A stretch of DNA of 64,000 nt from Archivesica marissinica (GCA_014843695.1 CM026390.1:51984121-52048120); one strand, 5' to 3'. Shown: positions 23,901-37,275, counted from the stretch's first letter. Notes: generated by a model not told the origin, from the letters alone. Made by a program: numbers and translations.

Positions 23901-26900
23901 TGTGTGATCCTGCCTGCAGTATCAATGGTTGTGTGTGATCATGCCTGCAGTATCAATGATTGTGTGTGATCATGCCTGCAGTATCAATGATTGTGATCTG
24001 CCTGCAGTATCAATGGTTGTGTGTGATCATGCCTGCAGTGTCAATGATTGTGTGTGATCCTGCCTGCAGTGTCAATGGTTGTGTGTGATCCTGCCTGCAG
24101 TATCAATGATTGTGATCCTGCCTGCAGTATCAATGATTGTGTGTGATCCTGCCTGCAGTATCAATGGTTGTGTGTGATCCTGCCTGCAGTATCAATGATT
24201 GTGTGTGATCCTGCCTGCAGTATCAATGGTTGTGTGTGATCCTGCCTGCAGTATCAATGATTGTGTGTGATCCTGCCTGCAGTATCAATGATTGTGATCC
24301 TGCCTGCAGTATCAATGATTGTGTGTGATCCTGCCTGCAGTATCAATGGTTGTGTGTGATCCTGCCTGCAGTATCAATGATTGTGTGTGATCCTGCCTGC
24401 AGTATCAATGATTGTGTGTGATCATGCCTGCAGTATCAATGGTTGTGTGTGATCCTGCCTGCAGTATCAATGATTGTGTGTGATCCTGCCTGCAGTATCA
24501 ATGATGTGTGTGATCCTGCCTGCAGTATCAATGGTTGTGTGTGATCTGCCTGCAGTATCAATGATTGTGTGTGATCCTGCCTGCAGTATCAATGGTTGTG
24601 TGTGATCATGCCTGCAGTATCAATGGTTGTGTGTGATCTGCCTGCAGTATCAATGGTTGTGTGTGATCCTGCCTGCAGTATCAATGGTTGTGTGTGATCC
24701 TGCCTGCAGTATCAATGATTGTGTGTGATCCTGCCTGCAGTATCAATGATTGTGTGTGATCCTGCCTGCAGTATCAATGATTGTGTGTGATCCTGCCTGC
24801 AGTATCAATGGTTGTGTGTGATCATGCCTGCAGTGTCAATGGTTGTGTGTGATCCTGCCTGCAGTATCAATGGTTGTGTGTGATCATGCCTGCAGTATCA
24901 ATGATTGTGTGTGATCCTGCCTGCAGTATCAATGATTGTGTGTGATCCTGCCTGCAGTATCAATGATTGTGTGTGATCATGCCTGCAGTATCAATGATTG
25001 TGTGTGATCATGCCTGCAGTATCAATGGTTGTGATCCTGCCTGCAGTATCAATGGTTGTGTGTGATCATGCCTGCAGTATCAATGATTGTGTGTGATCCT
25101 GCCTGCAGTATCAATGGTTGTGTGTGATCATGCCTGCAGTATCAATGATTGTGATCCTGCCTGCAGTATCAATGGTTGTGTGTGATGATTGCCTGCAGTA
25201 TCAATGATTGTGTGTGATCCTGCCTGCAGTATCAATGGTTGTGTGTGATCATGCCTGCAGTATCAATGATTGTGATCCTGCCTGCAGTATCAATGATTGT
25301 GTGTGATCATGCCTGCAGTATCAATGGTTGTGTGTGATCATGCCTGCAGTATCAATGATTGTGTGTGATCATGCCTGCAGTATCAATGGTTGTGTGTGAT
25401 CATGCCTGCAGTATCAATGGTTGTGTGTGATCCTGCCTGCAGTGTCAATGGTTGTGTGTGATCATGCCTGCAGTATCAATGGTTGTGTGTGATCATGCCT
25501 GCAGTGTCAATGGTTGTGTGTGATCCTGCCTGCAGTATCAATGGTTGTGATCATGCCTGCAGTATCAATGGTTGTGTGTGATCATGCCTGCAGTATCAAT
25601 GGTTGTGTGTGATCATGCCTGCAGTGTCAATGGTTGTGTGTGATCATGCCTGCAGTATCAATGTTGTGATCTGCCTGCAGTATCAATGGTTGTGTGTGAT
25701 CTGCCTGCAGTATCAATGATTGTGTGTGATCATGCCTGCAGTATCAATGGTTGTGTGTGATCATGCCTGCAGTATCAATGGTTGTGATCATGCCTGCAGT
25801 ATCAATGGTTGTGTGTGATCATGCCTGCAGTGTCAATGGTTGTGTGTGATCATGCCTGCAGTATCAATGGTTGTGTGTGATCATGCCTGCAGTGTCAATG
25901 GTTGTGATCATGCCTGCAGTGTCAATGGTTGTGATCATGCCTGCAGTGTCAATGGTTGTGTGTGATCATGCCTGCAGTGTCAATGGTTGTGTGTGATCAT
26001 GCCTGCAGTATCAATGGTTGTGTGTGATCATGCCTGCAGTATCAATGGTTGTGTGTGATCATGCCTGCAGTGTCAATGGTTGTGTGTGATCATGCCTGCA
26101 GTATCAATGGTTGTGTGTGATCCTGCCTGCAGTATCAATGGTTGTGATCATGCCTGCAGTATCAATGATTGTGATCATGCCTGCAGTGTCAATGGTTGTG
26201 TGTGATCATGCCTGCAGTATCAATGGTTGTGTGTGATCCTGCCTGCAGTATCAATGGTTGTGATCATGCCTGCAGTATCAATGATTGTGTGTGATCATGC
26301 CTGCAGTATCAATGGTTGTGTGTGATCCTGCCTGTAGTATCAATGATTGTGATCATGCCTGCAGTATCAATGGTTGTGTGTGATCATGCCTGCAGTATCA
26401 ATGATTGTGATCATGCCTGCAGTATCAATGGTTGTGATCATGCCTGCAGTATCAATGATTGTGATCATGCCTGCAGTATCAATGATTGTGTGTGATCCTG
26501 CCGGCAGTATCAATGAGTGTGATCATGCCTGCAGTATCAATGATTGTGTGTGATCCTGCCTGCAGTATCAATGATTGTGATCATGCCTGCAGTATCAATG
26601 GTTGTGTGTGATCCTGCCTGCAGTATCAATGATTGTGATCATGCCTGCAGTATCAATGGTTGTGTGTGATCCTGCCTGCAGTATCAATGATTGTGTGTGA
26701 TCCTGCCTGCAGTGTCAATGGTTGTGTGTGATCCTGCCTGCAGTATCAATGATTGTGATCCTGCCTGCAGTATCAATGGTTGTGTGTGATCATGCCTGCA
26801 GTATCAATGGTTATGTGTGATCATGCCTGCAGTATCAATGGTTGTGTGTGATCCTGCCTGCAGTATCAATGGTTGTGATCATGCCTGCAGTATCAATGAT

Positions 26901-28611
26901 TGTGATCATGCCTGCAGTGTCAATGGTTGTGTGTGATCATACCTGCAGTATCAATGGTTGTGTGTGATCCTGCCTGCAGTGTCAATGGTTGTGTGTGATC
27001 ATGCCTGCAGTATCAATGGTTGTGTGTGATCCTGTCTGCAGTGTCAATGGTTGTGTGTGATCCTGCCTGCAGTATCAATGGTTGTGTGTGATCATGCCTG
27101 CAGTGTCAATGCTTGTGTGTGATCCTGCCTGCAGTATCAATGGTTGTGATCATGCCTGCAGTATCAATGGTTGTGTGTGATCATGCCTGCAGTATCAATG
27201 GTTGTGTGTGATCATGCCTGCAGTGTCAATGGTTGTGTGTGATCATGCATGCAGTATCAATGGTTGTGTGTGATCATGCCTGCAGTGTCAATGGTTGTGT
27301 GTGATCATGCCTGCAGTATCAATGGTTGTGATCATGCCTGCAGTATCAATGGTTGTGTGTGATCCTGCCTGCAGTATCAATGATTGTGATCATGCCTGCA
27401 GTATCAATGGTTGTGTGTGATCCTGCCTGCAGTATCAATGATTGTGATCATTCCTGCAGTATCAATGGTTGTGTGTGATCATGCCTGCAGTATCAATGGT
27501 TGTGTGTGATCATGCCTGCAGTGTCAATGGTTGTGTGTGATCCTGCCTGCAGTATCAATGATTGTGATCATGCCTGCAGTATCAATGATTGTGTGTGATC
27601 ATGCCTGCAGTATCAATGGTTGTGATCATGCCTGTAGTATCAATGATTGTGTGTGATCATGCCTGCAGTATCAATGGTTGTGTGTGATCATGCCTGCAGT
27701 ATCAATGGTTGTGTGTGATCCTGCCTGCAGTGTCAATGATTGTGATCATGCCTGCAGTATCAATGATTGTGTGTGATCCTGCCTGCAGTATCAATGATTG
27801 TGTGTGATCATGCCTGCAGTATCAATGGTTGTGTGTGATCCTGCCTGCAGTATCAATGATTGTGTATGATCCTGCCTGCAGTGTCAATGATTGTGATCAT
27901 GCCTGCAGTATCAATGGTTGTGTGTGATCCTGCCTGCAGTATCAATGATTGTGTGTGATCCTGCCTGCAGTGTCAATGATTGTGATCATGCCTGCAGTAT
28001 CAATGGTTGTGTGTGATCCTGCCTGCAGTATCAATGGTTGTGTGTGATCCTGCCTGCAGTATCAATGATTGTGTGTGATCCTGCCTGCAGTATCAATGGT
28101 TGTGTGTGATCATGCCTGCAGTATCAATGGTTGTGTATGATCCTGCCTGCAGTGTCAATGATTGTGATCATGCCTGCAGTATCAATGGTTGTGTGTGATC
28201 CTGCCTGCAGTATCAATGATTGTGATCATGCCTGCAGTATCAATGGTTGTGTGTGATCCTGCCTGCAGTATCAATGATTGTGATCATGCCTGCAGTATCA
28301 ATGAGTGTGATCATGCCTGCAGTATCAATGATTGTGATCATGCCTGCAGTGTCAATGGTTGTGTGTGGTCATGCCTGCAGTGCCAATGGTTGTGTGTGAT
28401 CATGCCTGCAGTGTCAATGGTTGTGTGTGATCATGCCTGCAGTGCCAATGGTTGTGATCATGCCTGCAGTGTCAATGGTTGTGATCATGCCTGCAGTGTC
28501 AATGGTTGTGTGTGATCATGCCTGCAGTATCAATGGTTGTGTGTGATCATGCCTGCAGTATCAATGGTTGTGATCATGCCTGCAGTATCAATGGTTGTGT
28601 GTGATCATGCC

Positions 28612-31070
28612 TGCAGTGTCAATGGTTGTGATCATGCCTGCAGTGTCAATGGTTGTGATCATGCTTGCAGTGTCAATGGTTGTGATCATGCTTGCAGTGC
28701 CAATGGTTGTGATCATGCCTGCAGTGTCAATGGTTGTGATCATGCTTGCAGTGTCAATGGTTGTGGTCATGCTTGCAGTGCCAATGGTTGTGATCATGCC
28801 TGCAATGTCAATGGTTGTGATCATGCTTGCAGTGTCAATGGTTGTGATCATGCCTGCAGTGTCAATGGTTGTGATCATGCTTGCAGTGCCAATGGTTGTG
28901 ATCATGCTTGCAGTGCCAATGGTTGTGATCATGCTTGCAGTGTCAATGGTTGTGATCATGCTTGCAGTGTCAATGGTTGTTATCATGCTGGCAGTATCAA
29001 TGGTTGTGTGTGATCATGCCTGTAATGTCAATGGTTGTGATCATGCCTGTAATGTCAATGGTTGTGATCATGCCTGTAATGCCAATGGTTGTGATCATGC
29101 CTGTAATGCCAATGGTTGTGATCATGCCTGCAGTGTCAATGGTTGTGATCATGCTGGCAGTATCAATGGTTGTGATCATGCCTGCAGTGCCATTGGTTGT
29201 GATCATGCCTGTAATGTCAATGGTTGTGATCATGCGTGCAGTGCCAATGGTTGTGTGTGATCATGCCTGCAGTGTCAATGTTTGTGATTATGCCTGCATT
29301 GCCAATGTTTGTGATCATGCCTGCATTGCCATTGTTTGTGATCATGCCTGCAGTACCAATGGTTGTGATCATGCGTGCAGTGCCAATGGTTGTGTGTGAT
29401 CATGCCTGCAGTGCCAATGGTTGTGATCATGCCTGCAGTACCAATGGTTGTGATCATGCGTGCAGTGCCAATGGTTGTGATCATGCGTGCAGTGCCAATG
29501 GTTGTGTGTGATCATGCCTGCAGTGCCAATGGTTGTGATCATGCCTGCAGTACTAATGGTTGTGTGTGATCATGCATGCAGTGCCAATGGTTGTGATCAT
29601 GCCTGCAGTACCAATGGTTGTGATCATGCGTGCAGTGTCAATGGTTGTGATCATGCGTGCAGTGCCAATGGTTGTGTGTGATCATGCCTGCAGTGCCAAT
29701 GGGTGTGATCATGCCTGCAGTACCAATGGTTGTGTGTGATCATGCCTGCAGTACCAATGGTTGTGTGTGATCATGCCTGCAGTACCAATGGTTGTGTGTG
29801 ATCATGCCTGCAGTACCAATGGTTGTGTGTGATCATGCCTGCAGTACCAATGGTTGTGTGTGATCATGCGTGCAGTGCCAATGGTTGTGATCATGCGTGC
29901 AGTGCCAATGGTTGTGTGTGATCATGCGTGCAGTGCCAATGGTTGTGATCATGCGTGCAGTGCCAATGGTTGTGTGTGATCATGCCTGCAGTGTCAATGT
30001 TTATGATTATGCCTGCATTGCCAATGTTTGTGATCATGCCTGCATTGCCATTGGTTGTGATCATGCCTGCAGTACCAGTGGTTGTGTGTGATCATGCCTG
30101 CAGTGTCAATGGTTGTGATCATGCTTGCAGTGCCAATGTGTGTGATCATGCCTGCAGTGCCAATGGTTGTGTGTGATCATGCTTGCAGTGTCAATGGTTG
30201 TGTGTGATCATGCTTGCAGTGCCAATGTGTGTGATCATGCCTGCAGTGTCAATGGTTGTGTGTGATCATGCCTGCAATGCCAATGGTTGTGTGTGATCAT
30301 GCGTGCAGTGCCAATGGTTGTGTGTGATCATGCCTGCAGTGTCAATGGTTGTGTGTGATCATGCCTGCAGTGCCAATGGTTGTGTGTGATCATGCCTGCA
30401 GTGCCAATGGTTGTGTGTGATTATGCCGGCAGTGCCAATGGTTGTGTGTGATCATGCCTGCAGTATCAATGGTTGTGATCATGCTTGCAGTGTCAATGGT
30501 TGTGTGTGATCATGCCTGCAGTGTCAATGGTTGTGTGTGATCATGCTTGCAGTGCCAATGGTTGTTTGTGATCATGCTTGCAGTGTCAATGGTTGTGTGT
30601 GATCATGCTTGCAGTGCCAATGGTTGTGTGTGATCATGCTTGCAGTGCCAATTGTTGTGTGTGATCATGCCTGCAGTGTCAATGGTTGTGTGTGGTCATG
30701 CCTGCAGTGCCACTGGTTGTGATCATGCTTGCAGTGTCAATGGTTGTGATCATGCTTGCAGTGTCAATGGTTGTGTGTGATCATGCTTGCAGTGCCAATG
30801 GTTGTGTGTGATCATGCGTGCAGTGCCAATGGTTGTGTGTGATCATGCCTGCAGTGTCAATGGTTGTGTGTGATCATGCCTGCAGTGCCAATGGTTGTGT
30901 GTGATCATGCCTGCAGTGCCAATGGTTGTGTGTGATTATGCCGGCAGTGCCAATGGTTGTGTGTGATCATGCCTGCAGTATCAATGGTTGTGATCATGCT
31001 TGCAGTGTCAATGGTTGTGTGTGATCATGCCTGCAGTGTCAATGGTTGTGTGTGATCATGCTTGCAGTGC
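28612..31070 (+). repeat. Higher-order duplication, copy 1
   Basis: The order of variant units from here to about 31070 recurs at 32000-34458 at a constant offset of 3388 bp (for example the rare TTATGCCGGCAG at 30421 and 33809). A further internal repeat of about 515 bp is seen in both copies (30421/30936 and 33809/34324). Confidence 0.88.
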
Positions 31071-31999
31071 CAATGATTGTGATCATGCCTGCAGTATCAA
31101 TGGTTGTGATCATGCCTGCAGTATCAATGATTGTGATCATGCCTGCAGTATCAATGATTGTGTGTGATCCTGCCTGCAGTATCAATGAGTGTGATCATGC
31201 CTGCAGTATCAATGATTGTGTGTGATCCTGCCTGCAGTATCAATGATTGTGATCATGCCTGCAGTATCAATGGTTTGTGTGATCCTGCCTGCATCAATGA
31301 TTGTGATCATGCCTGCAGTATCAATGGTTGTGTGTGATCCTGCCTGCAGTATCAATGATTGTGTGTGATCATGCCTGCAGTGTCAATGGTTGTGTGTGAT
31401 CCTGCCTGCAGTATCAATGATTGTGATCATGCCTGCAGTATCAATGGTTGTGTGTGATCATGCCTGCAGTATCAATGTTTGTGATCATCCTGCAGTATCA
31501 ATGGTTGTGTGTGATCCTGCCTGCAGTATCAATGGTTGTGATCATGCCTGCAGTATCAATGGTTGTGATCATGCCTGCAGTATCAATGATTGTGATCATG
31601 CCTGCAGTGTCAATGGTTGTGTGTGATCATGCCTGCAGTGTCAATGGTTGTGTGTGATCATGCCTGCAGTGTCAATGGTTGTGTGTGATCATGCCTGCAG
31701 TGTCAATGGTTGTGTGTGATCATGCCTGCAGTGTCAATGGTTGTGTGTGATCATGCCTGCAGTGTCAATGGTTGTGTGTGATCATGCTTGCAGTGTCAAT
31801 GGTTGTGTGTGATCATGCCTGCAGTATCAATGGTTGTGATCATGCCTGCAGTATCAATGGTTGTGTGTGATCATGCCTGCAGTATCAATGGTTGTGTGTG
31901 ATCATGCCTGCAGTATCAATGGTTGTGTGTGATCATGCATGCAGTATCAATGGTTGTGTGTGATCATGCTGCAGTGTCAATGGTTGTGTGTGTCATGCC

Positions 32000-34458
32000 T
32001 GCAGTGTCAATGGTTGTGATCATGCCTGCAGTGTCAATGGTTGTGATCATGCTTGCAGTGTCAATGGTTGTGATCATGCTTGCAGTGCCAATGGTTGTGA
32101 TCATGCCTGCAGTGTCAATGGTTGTGATCATGCTTGCAGTGTCAATGGTTGTGGTCATGCTTGCAGTGCCAATGGTTGTGATCATGCCTGCAATGTCAAT
32201 GGTTGTGATCATGCTTGCAGTGTCAATGGTTGTGATCATGCCTGCAGTGTCAATGGTTGTGATCATGCTTGCAGTGCCAATGGTTGTGATCATGCTTGCA
32301 GTGCCAATGGTTGTGATCATGCTTGCAGTGTCAATGGTTGTGATCATGCTTGCAGTGTCAATGGTTGTTATCATGCTGGCAGTATCAATGGTTGTGTGTG
32401 ATCATGCCTGTAATGTCAATGGTTGTGATCATGCCTGTAATGTCAATGGTTGTGATCATGCCTGTAATGCCAATGGTTGTGATCATGCCTGTAATGCCAA
32501 TGGTTGTGATCATGCCTGCAGTGTCAATGGTTGTGATCATGCTGGCAGTATCAATGGTTGTGATCATGCCTGCAGTGCCATTGGTTGTGATCATGCCTGT
32601 AATGTCAATGGTTGTGATCATGCGTGCAGTGCCAATGGTTGTGTGTGATCATGCCTGCAGTGTCAATGTTTGTGATTATGCCTGCATTGCCAATGTTTGT
32701 GATCATGCCTGCATTGCCATTGTTTGTGATCATGCCTGCAGTACCAATGGTTGTGATCATGCGTGCAGTGCCAATGGTTGTGTGTGATCATGCCTGCAGT
32801 GCCAATGGTTGTGATCATGCCTGCAGTACCAATGGTTGTGATCATGCGTGCAGTGCCAATGGTTGTGATCATGCGTGCAGTGCCAATGGTTGTGTGTGAT
32901 CATGCCTGCAGTGCCAATGGTTGTGATCATGCCTGCAGTACTAATGGTTGTGTGTGATCATGCATGCAGTGCCAATGGTTGTGATCATGCCTGCAGTACC
33001 AATGGTTGTGATCATGCGTGCAGTGTCAATGGTTGTGATCATGCGTGCAGTGCCAATGGTTGTGTGTGATCATGCCTGCAGTGCCAATGGGTGTGATCAT
33101 GCCTGCAGTACCAATGGTTGTGTGTGATCATGCCTGCAGTACCAATGGTTGTGTGTGATCATGCCTGCAGTACCAATGGTTGTGTGTGATCATGCCTGCA
33201 GTACCAATGGTTGTGTGTGATCATGCCTGCAGTACCAATGGTTGTGTGTGATCATGCGTGCAGTGCCAATGGTTGTGATCATGCGTGCAGTGCCAATGGT
33301 TGTGTGTGATCATGCGTGCAGTGCCAATGGTTGTGATCATGCGTGCAGTGCCAATGGTTGTGTGTGATCATGCCTGCAGTGTCAATGTTTATGATTATGC
33401 CTGCATTGCCAATGTTTGTGATCATGCCTGCATTGCCATTGGTTGTGATCATGCCTGCAGTACCAGTGGTTGTGTGTGATCATGCCTGCAGTGTCAATGG
33501 TTGTGATCATGCTTGCAGTGCCAATGTGTGTGATCATGCCTGCAGTGCCAATGGTTGTGTGTGATCATGCTTGCAGTGTCAATGGTTGTGTGTGATCATG
33601 CTTGCAGTGCCAATGTGTGTGATCATGCCTGCAGTGTCAATGGTTGTGTGTGATCATGCCTGCAATGCCAATGGTTGTGTGTGATCATGCGTGCAGTGCC
33701 AATGGTTGTGTGTGATCATGCCTGCAGTGTCAATGGTTGTGTGTGATCATGCCTGCAGTGCCAATGGTTGTGTGTGATCATGCCTGCAGTGCCAATGGTT
33801 GTGTGTGATTATGCCGGCAGTGCCAATGGTTGTGTGTGATCATGCCTGCAGTATCAATGGTTGTGATCATGCTTGCAGTGTCAATGGTTGTGTGTGATCA
33901 TGCCTGCAGTGTCAATGGTTGTGTGTGATCATGCTTGCAGTGCCAATGGTTGTTTGTGATCATGCTTGCAGTGTCAATGGTTGTGTGTGATCATGCTTGC
34001 AGTGCCAATGGTTGTGTGTGATCATGCTTGCAGTGCCAATTGTTGTGTGTGATCATGCCTGCAGTGTCAATGGTTGTGTGTGGTCATGCCTGCAGTGCCA
34101 CTGGTTGTGATCATGCTTGCAGTGTCAATGGTTGTGATCATGCTTGCAGTGTCAATGGTTGTGTGTGATCATGCTTGCAGTGCCAATGGTTGTGTGTGAT
34201 CATGCGTGCAGTGCCAATGGTTGTGTGTGATCATGCCTGCAGTGTCAATGGTTGTGTGTGATCATGCCTGCAGTGCCAATGGTTGTGTGTGATCATGCCT
34301 GCAGTGCCAATGGTTGTGTGTGATTATGCCGGCAGTGCCAATGGTTGTGTGTGATCATGCCTGCAGTATCAATGGTTGTGATCATGCTTGCAGTGTCAAT
34401 GGTTGTGTGTGATCATGCCTGCAGTGTCAATGGTTGTGTGTGATCATGCTTGCAGTGC
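32000..34458 (+). repeat. Higher-order duplication, copy 2
   Basis: Second copy of the segment at 28612-31070, offset 3388 bp and apparently nearly identical by eye. The left border is blurred by deletions near 31965-31995. The right border is where copy 1 returns to older-type units at about 31071. Confidence 0.88.
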
Positions 34459-34792
34459 CAATGGTTGTTTGTGATCATGCTTGCAGTGTCAATGGTTGTG
34501 TGTGATCATGCTTGCAGTGCCAATGGTTGTGTGTGATCATGCTTGCAGTGCCAATTGTTGTGTGTGATCATGCCTGCAGTGTCAATGGTTGTGTGTGGTC
34601 ATGCCTGCAGTGCCACTGGTTGTGATCATGCTTGCAGTGTCAATGGTTGTGATCATGCTTGCAGTGTCAATGGTTGTGTGTGATCATGCTTGCAGTGCCA
34701 ATGGTTGTGTGTGATCATGCTTGCAGTGTCAATGGTTGTGTGTGATCATGCTTGCAGTGCCAATGTGTGTGATCATGCTTGAAGTGCCAATG

Positions 34793-35550
34793 GTTGTTTG
34801 TGATCATGCTTGCAGTGCCAGTGTCATTGGATGTGAGCAGGCTTGAAGTGTCATTGGATGTGATCAGACTTGAAGTGTCAATGGATGTGATCAGGCTTGA
34901 AGTGTCATTGGATGTGAGCAGACTTGAAGTGTCATTGGATGTGAGCAGACTTGAAGTGTCAATGGATGTGATCAGGCTTGAAGTGTCATTGGATGTGATC
35001 AGGCTTGAAGTGTCATTGGATGTGATCAGGCTTGAAGTGTCATTGGATGTGAGCAGACTTGAGGTGTCAGTGGGTGTGAGCAGACTTGAAGTGTCATTGG
35101 ATGTGAGCAGACTTGAAGTGTCATTGGATGTGAGCAGACTTAAAGTGTCATTTGATGTGAGCAAGCTTGAAGTGTCATTGGATGTGAGCAGGCTTGAAGT
35201 GTCATTGGGTGTGATCAGACTTGAAGTGTCAATGGATGTGATCAGACTTGAAGTGTCATTGGATGTGATCAGGCTTGAAGTGTCATTGGATGTGAGCAGA
35301 CTTAAAGTGTCATTGGATGTGAGCAGGCTTGAAGTGTCATTGGATGTGATCAGACTTGAAGTGTCATTGGGTGTGATCAGGCTTGAAGTGTTATTGGATG
35401 TGATCAGACTTGGAAGTGTCATTGGATGTGAGCAGACTTGAAGTGTCATTGGGCGTGATCAGGCTTGGAATGTCAGTGGGTGTGATCAGACTTGAAGTGT
35501 CATTGGGTGTGATCAGACTTGAAGTGTCATTGGGTGTGATCAGGCTCATC
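34793..35550 (+). repeat. 27-bp satellite, divergent sister of the large array
   Basis: About 28 units of GTGATCAGACTTGAAGTGTC plus ATTGGAT. This aligns base for base with the neighbouring unit GTGATCATGCTTGCAGTGTC plus AATGGTT, so both descend from one 27-bp ancestor. It ends about 55 nt from the Caskin donor at 35605. Confidence 0.95.
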
Positions 35551-35605
35551 AGTTATGTTGTAACTATTTACAGTAACTATCCTTTAAAGCAAACTTAATA
35601 CCTAC

Positions 35606-35681
35606 CCCTCTGGCTGTGGTTTTGGTGACACGGCTGGTTTTATGCCAGGTTTCTGAGGAACAGATGGAGAACGAACAGGTG
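35606..35681 (-). CDS. CASKIN: Caskin exon: short Pro/Lys-rich linker
   Basis: This 76-nt exon enters in phase 1 and leaves in phase 2. The acceptor is ATTACAG and the donor GTAGGT. With the flanking exons it encodes APVRSPSVPQKPGIKPAVSP and KPQPEG, comparable to the PRPVPPPRP stretch before the C-terminal motif of vertebrate Caskin1. Phase supports it: the previous exon supplies one G, making GCA (Ala), and the next exon supplies the last G of a Gly codon. If the downstream intron were retained, a TAG at 35604-35602 would end the protein at once. Satellites begin about 55 nt from each border. Confidence 0.85.
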
Positions 35682-35736
35682 CTGTAATAGCAATGTAATT
35701 AAATCTGTATAATGTTAGCCACAGAATGAATCGACA

Positions 35737-35972
35737 TTACACACCTGGAACGGAGATTCTATCTAAACCAGACATAGGGGTGACACTACACACCTGGAAC
35801 GGAGATTCTATCTAAACCAGACATAGGGGTGACACTACACACCTGGAACAGAGTTCTATCTAAACCAGACATAGGGGTGACACTACACACCTGGAACGGA
35901 GATTCTATCTAAACCAGACATAGGGGTGACACTACACACCTGGAACGGAGATTCTATCTAAACCAGGGCATA
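35737..35972 (+). repeat. 47-bp tandem repeat, 5 copies
   Basis: Units contain ACACCTGGAACGGAGATTCT, ATCTAAACCAGACATAGGGG and TGACACT. The array starts about 55 nt upstream of the Caskin acceptor at 35682. Confidence 0.93.
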
Positions 35973-36005
35973 GGGATGAGAGTATTTGTAAATCTAAATA
36001 ATGCA

Positions 36006-36362
36006 AACACAAATTACAAGAGATAGCCTTTTGTAGCAAAGTGTATAGTATATTGTCAAATTACAAGAGATAGCCTTTTGTGGCAAAGTGTATAGTATAT
36101 TGTCAAATTACAAGAGATAGCCTTTTGTGGCAAACTGTATAGTATATTGTCAAATTACAAGAGATAGCCTTTTGTGGTAAAGTGTATAGTATATTGTCAA
36201 ATTACAAGAGATAGCTTTTTGTGGCAAAGTGTATATAGTATATTGTCAAATTACAAGAGATAGCCTTTTGTAGCAGTGTATAGTATATTGTCAAATTACA
36301 AGAGATAGCCTTTTGTGGCAAAGTGTATAGTATATTGTCAAATTACAAGAGATAGCCTTTTG
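36006..36362 (+). repeat. Second 47-bp tandem repeat, about 7.5 copies
   Basis: Units contain CAAATTACAAGAGATAGCCT, TTTGTGGCAAAGTGTATAGT and ATATTGT. It is unrelated in sequence to the 47-bp array just before it. Confidence 0.93.
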
Positions 36363-36384
36363 GATAGTGGAGATAAAATATTTG

Positions 36385-36500
36385 GCTGAAGAGCAAATAA
36401 CATAGATCCTGATCAGATGTGCCGTTAATGTGCGGCTGATCTGGACCTATGTTGTTTGCACATTCCTTCCCATTCATTCAGCTGTTTAAGGGTTAATACA
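36385..36500. mobile_element. Relic resembling MITE family 2
   Basis: Contains AACATAGATCCTGATCAG and the imperfect inverted partner CTGATCTGGACCTATGTTGTTTG-like sequence, as in the hairpin at 16191-16259, and ends near AAGGGTTAA. Divergent and probably truncated. Confidence 0.55.
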
Positions 36501-36530
36501 GTTATGATGGGAATGGGACTTGTAACCCCT

Positions 36531-36784
36531 GGATTTGAAGTACAATGTATCTACAGGCCCGCCCCTGGATTTGCAGTACACCGTATCTACAGGTCCGCCC
36601 CTGGATTTGCAGTACAACGTATCTACAGGTCTTCGCCTGGATTTGCAGTACAATGTATCTACAGGTCCGCCCCTGGATTTGCAGTACAACGTATCTACAG
36701 AACCGCCCCTGGATTTACAGTACAACGTATCTACCGGTCCGCGCGTGGATTTGCAGTACAACGTATCTACCAGTCCGCCCCTAA
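36531..36784 (+). repeat. 36-bp tandem repeat, 7 copies
   Basis: Units contain CCCCTGGATTTGCAGTACAA and CGTATCTACAGGTCCG. The 36-bp period gives open frames in four readings; none is supported as coding. Confidence 0.93.
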
Positions 36785-37275
36785 TGCAAAATTGATAAGA
36801 ACTAAGCAACTAAACTAATCAACATGCATGCTGATACCAAATGCAAATGAAAAACACCTGATCTTGATTTAAAATGTAGACAAATCTCCCGACTACATAT
36901 GTAATAACATACAGTTTTCAAAGGAAATAGCAACAAGCAATTATGTTTAATGAAATGACTACAGAGTTCTGCAGTTTTAAGAGAACAAGCAGGATCAGAT
37001 AGCATAATACTCAATTATTTATAGGTGCTAATATCATTTCAGTACACATTCATAAGGTATTATATTACAAGCAAAACTAGGTCTGTATGATGAGAAGATT
37101 CGGGCAGAGTGGCATAAGGATTTTATTCATGTATAGTTTTCTTTTGAAATTTGGAATGAAAGTGAAATTACTGTATTTATCAATGTATAACGTGCACTGA
37201 CATTTTGGCATTTAAATGGGGGGAATTAAGTTTGTATGTATAACGCACCCGTGGAAACAGCAATTCCACAAGCAA
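36785..37275. other. Intronic AT-rich sequence
   Basis: Caskin intron sequence with no array. Short words TATGTATAACGCACCC and TGTATAACGTGCACTG hint at a decayed element, but I cannot define its borders. Confidence 0.4.

Larger units (their letters stand above)
20945..34792 (+). repeat. 27/31-bp satellite filling the last Caskin intron, about 13.8 kb
   Basis: Several hundred units of GATCATGCCTGCAGTATCAA plus TGGTTGT, each with or without an extra GTGT. The left part (21-28 kb) favours GATCCTGCCTGCAGTATCAA and TGATTG; the right part favours GTGCCAATGG and CTTGCAGTG variants. CTGCAG is present in most units. The 27-bp form is nine codons, so many short open frames arise on both strands. Confidence 0.98.

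Noticed and set aside
28189..33564. Many 60-240-codon Cys/His-rich open frames suggesting zinc-finger-like repeats
   Set aside because: The CDHACSVNG-type repeat is only the translation of the 27-bp satellite unit. Frames break wherever the 4-bp GTGT variant occurs, and both strands are open.
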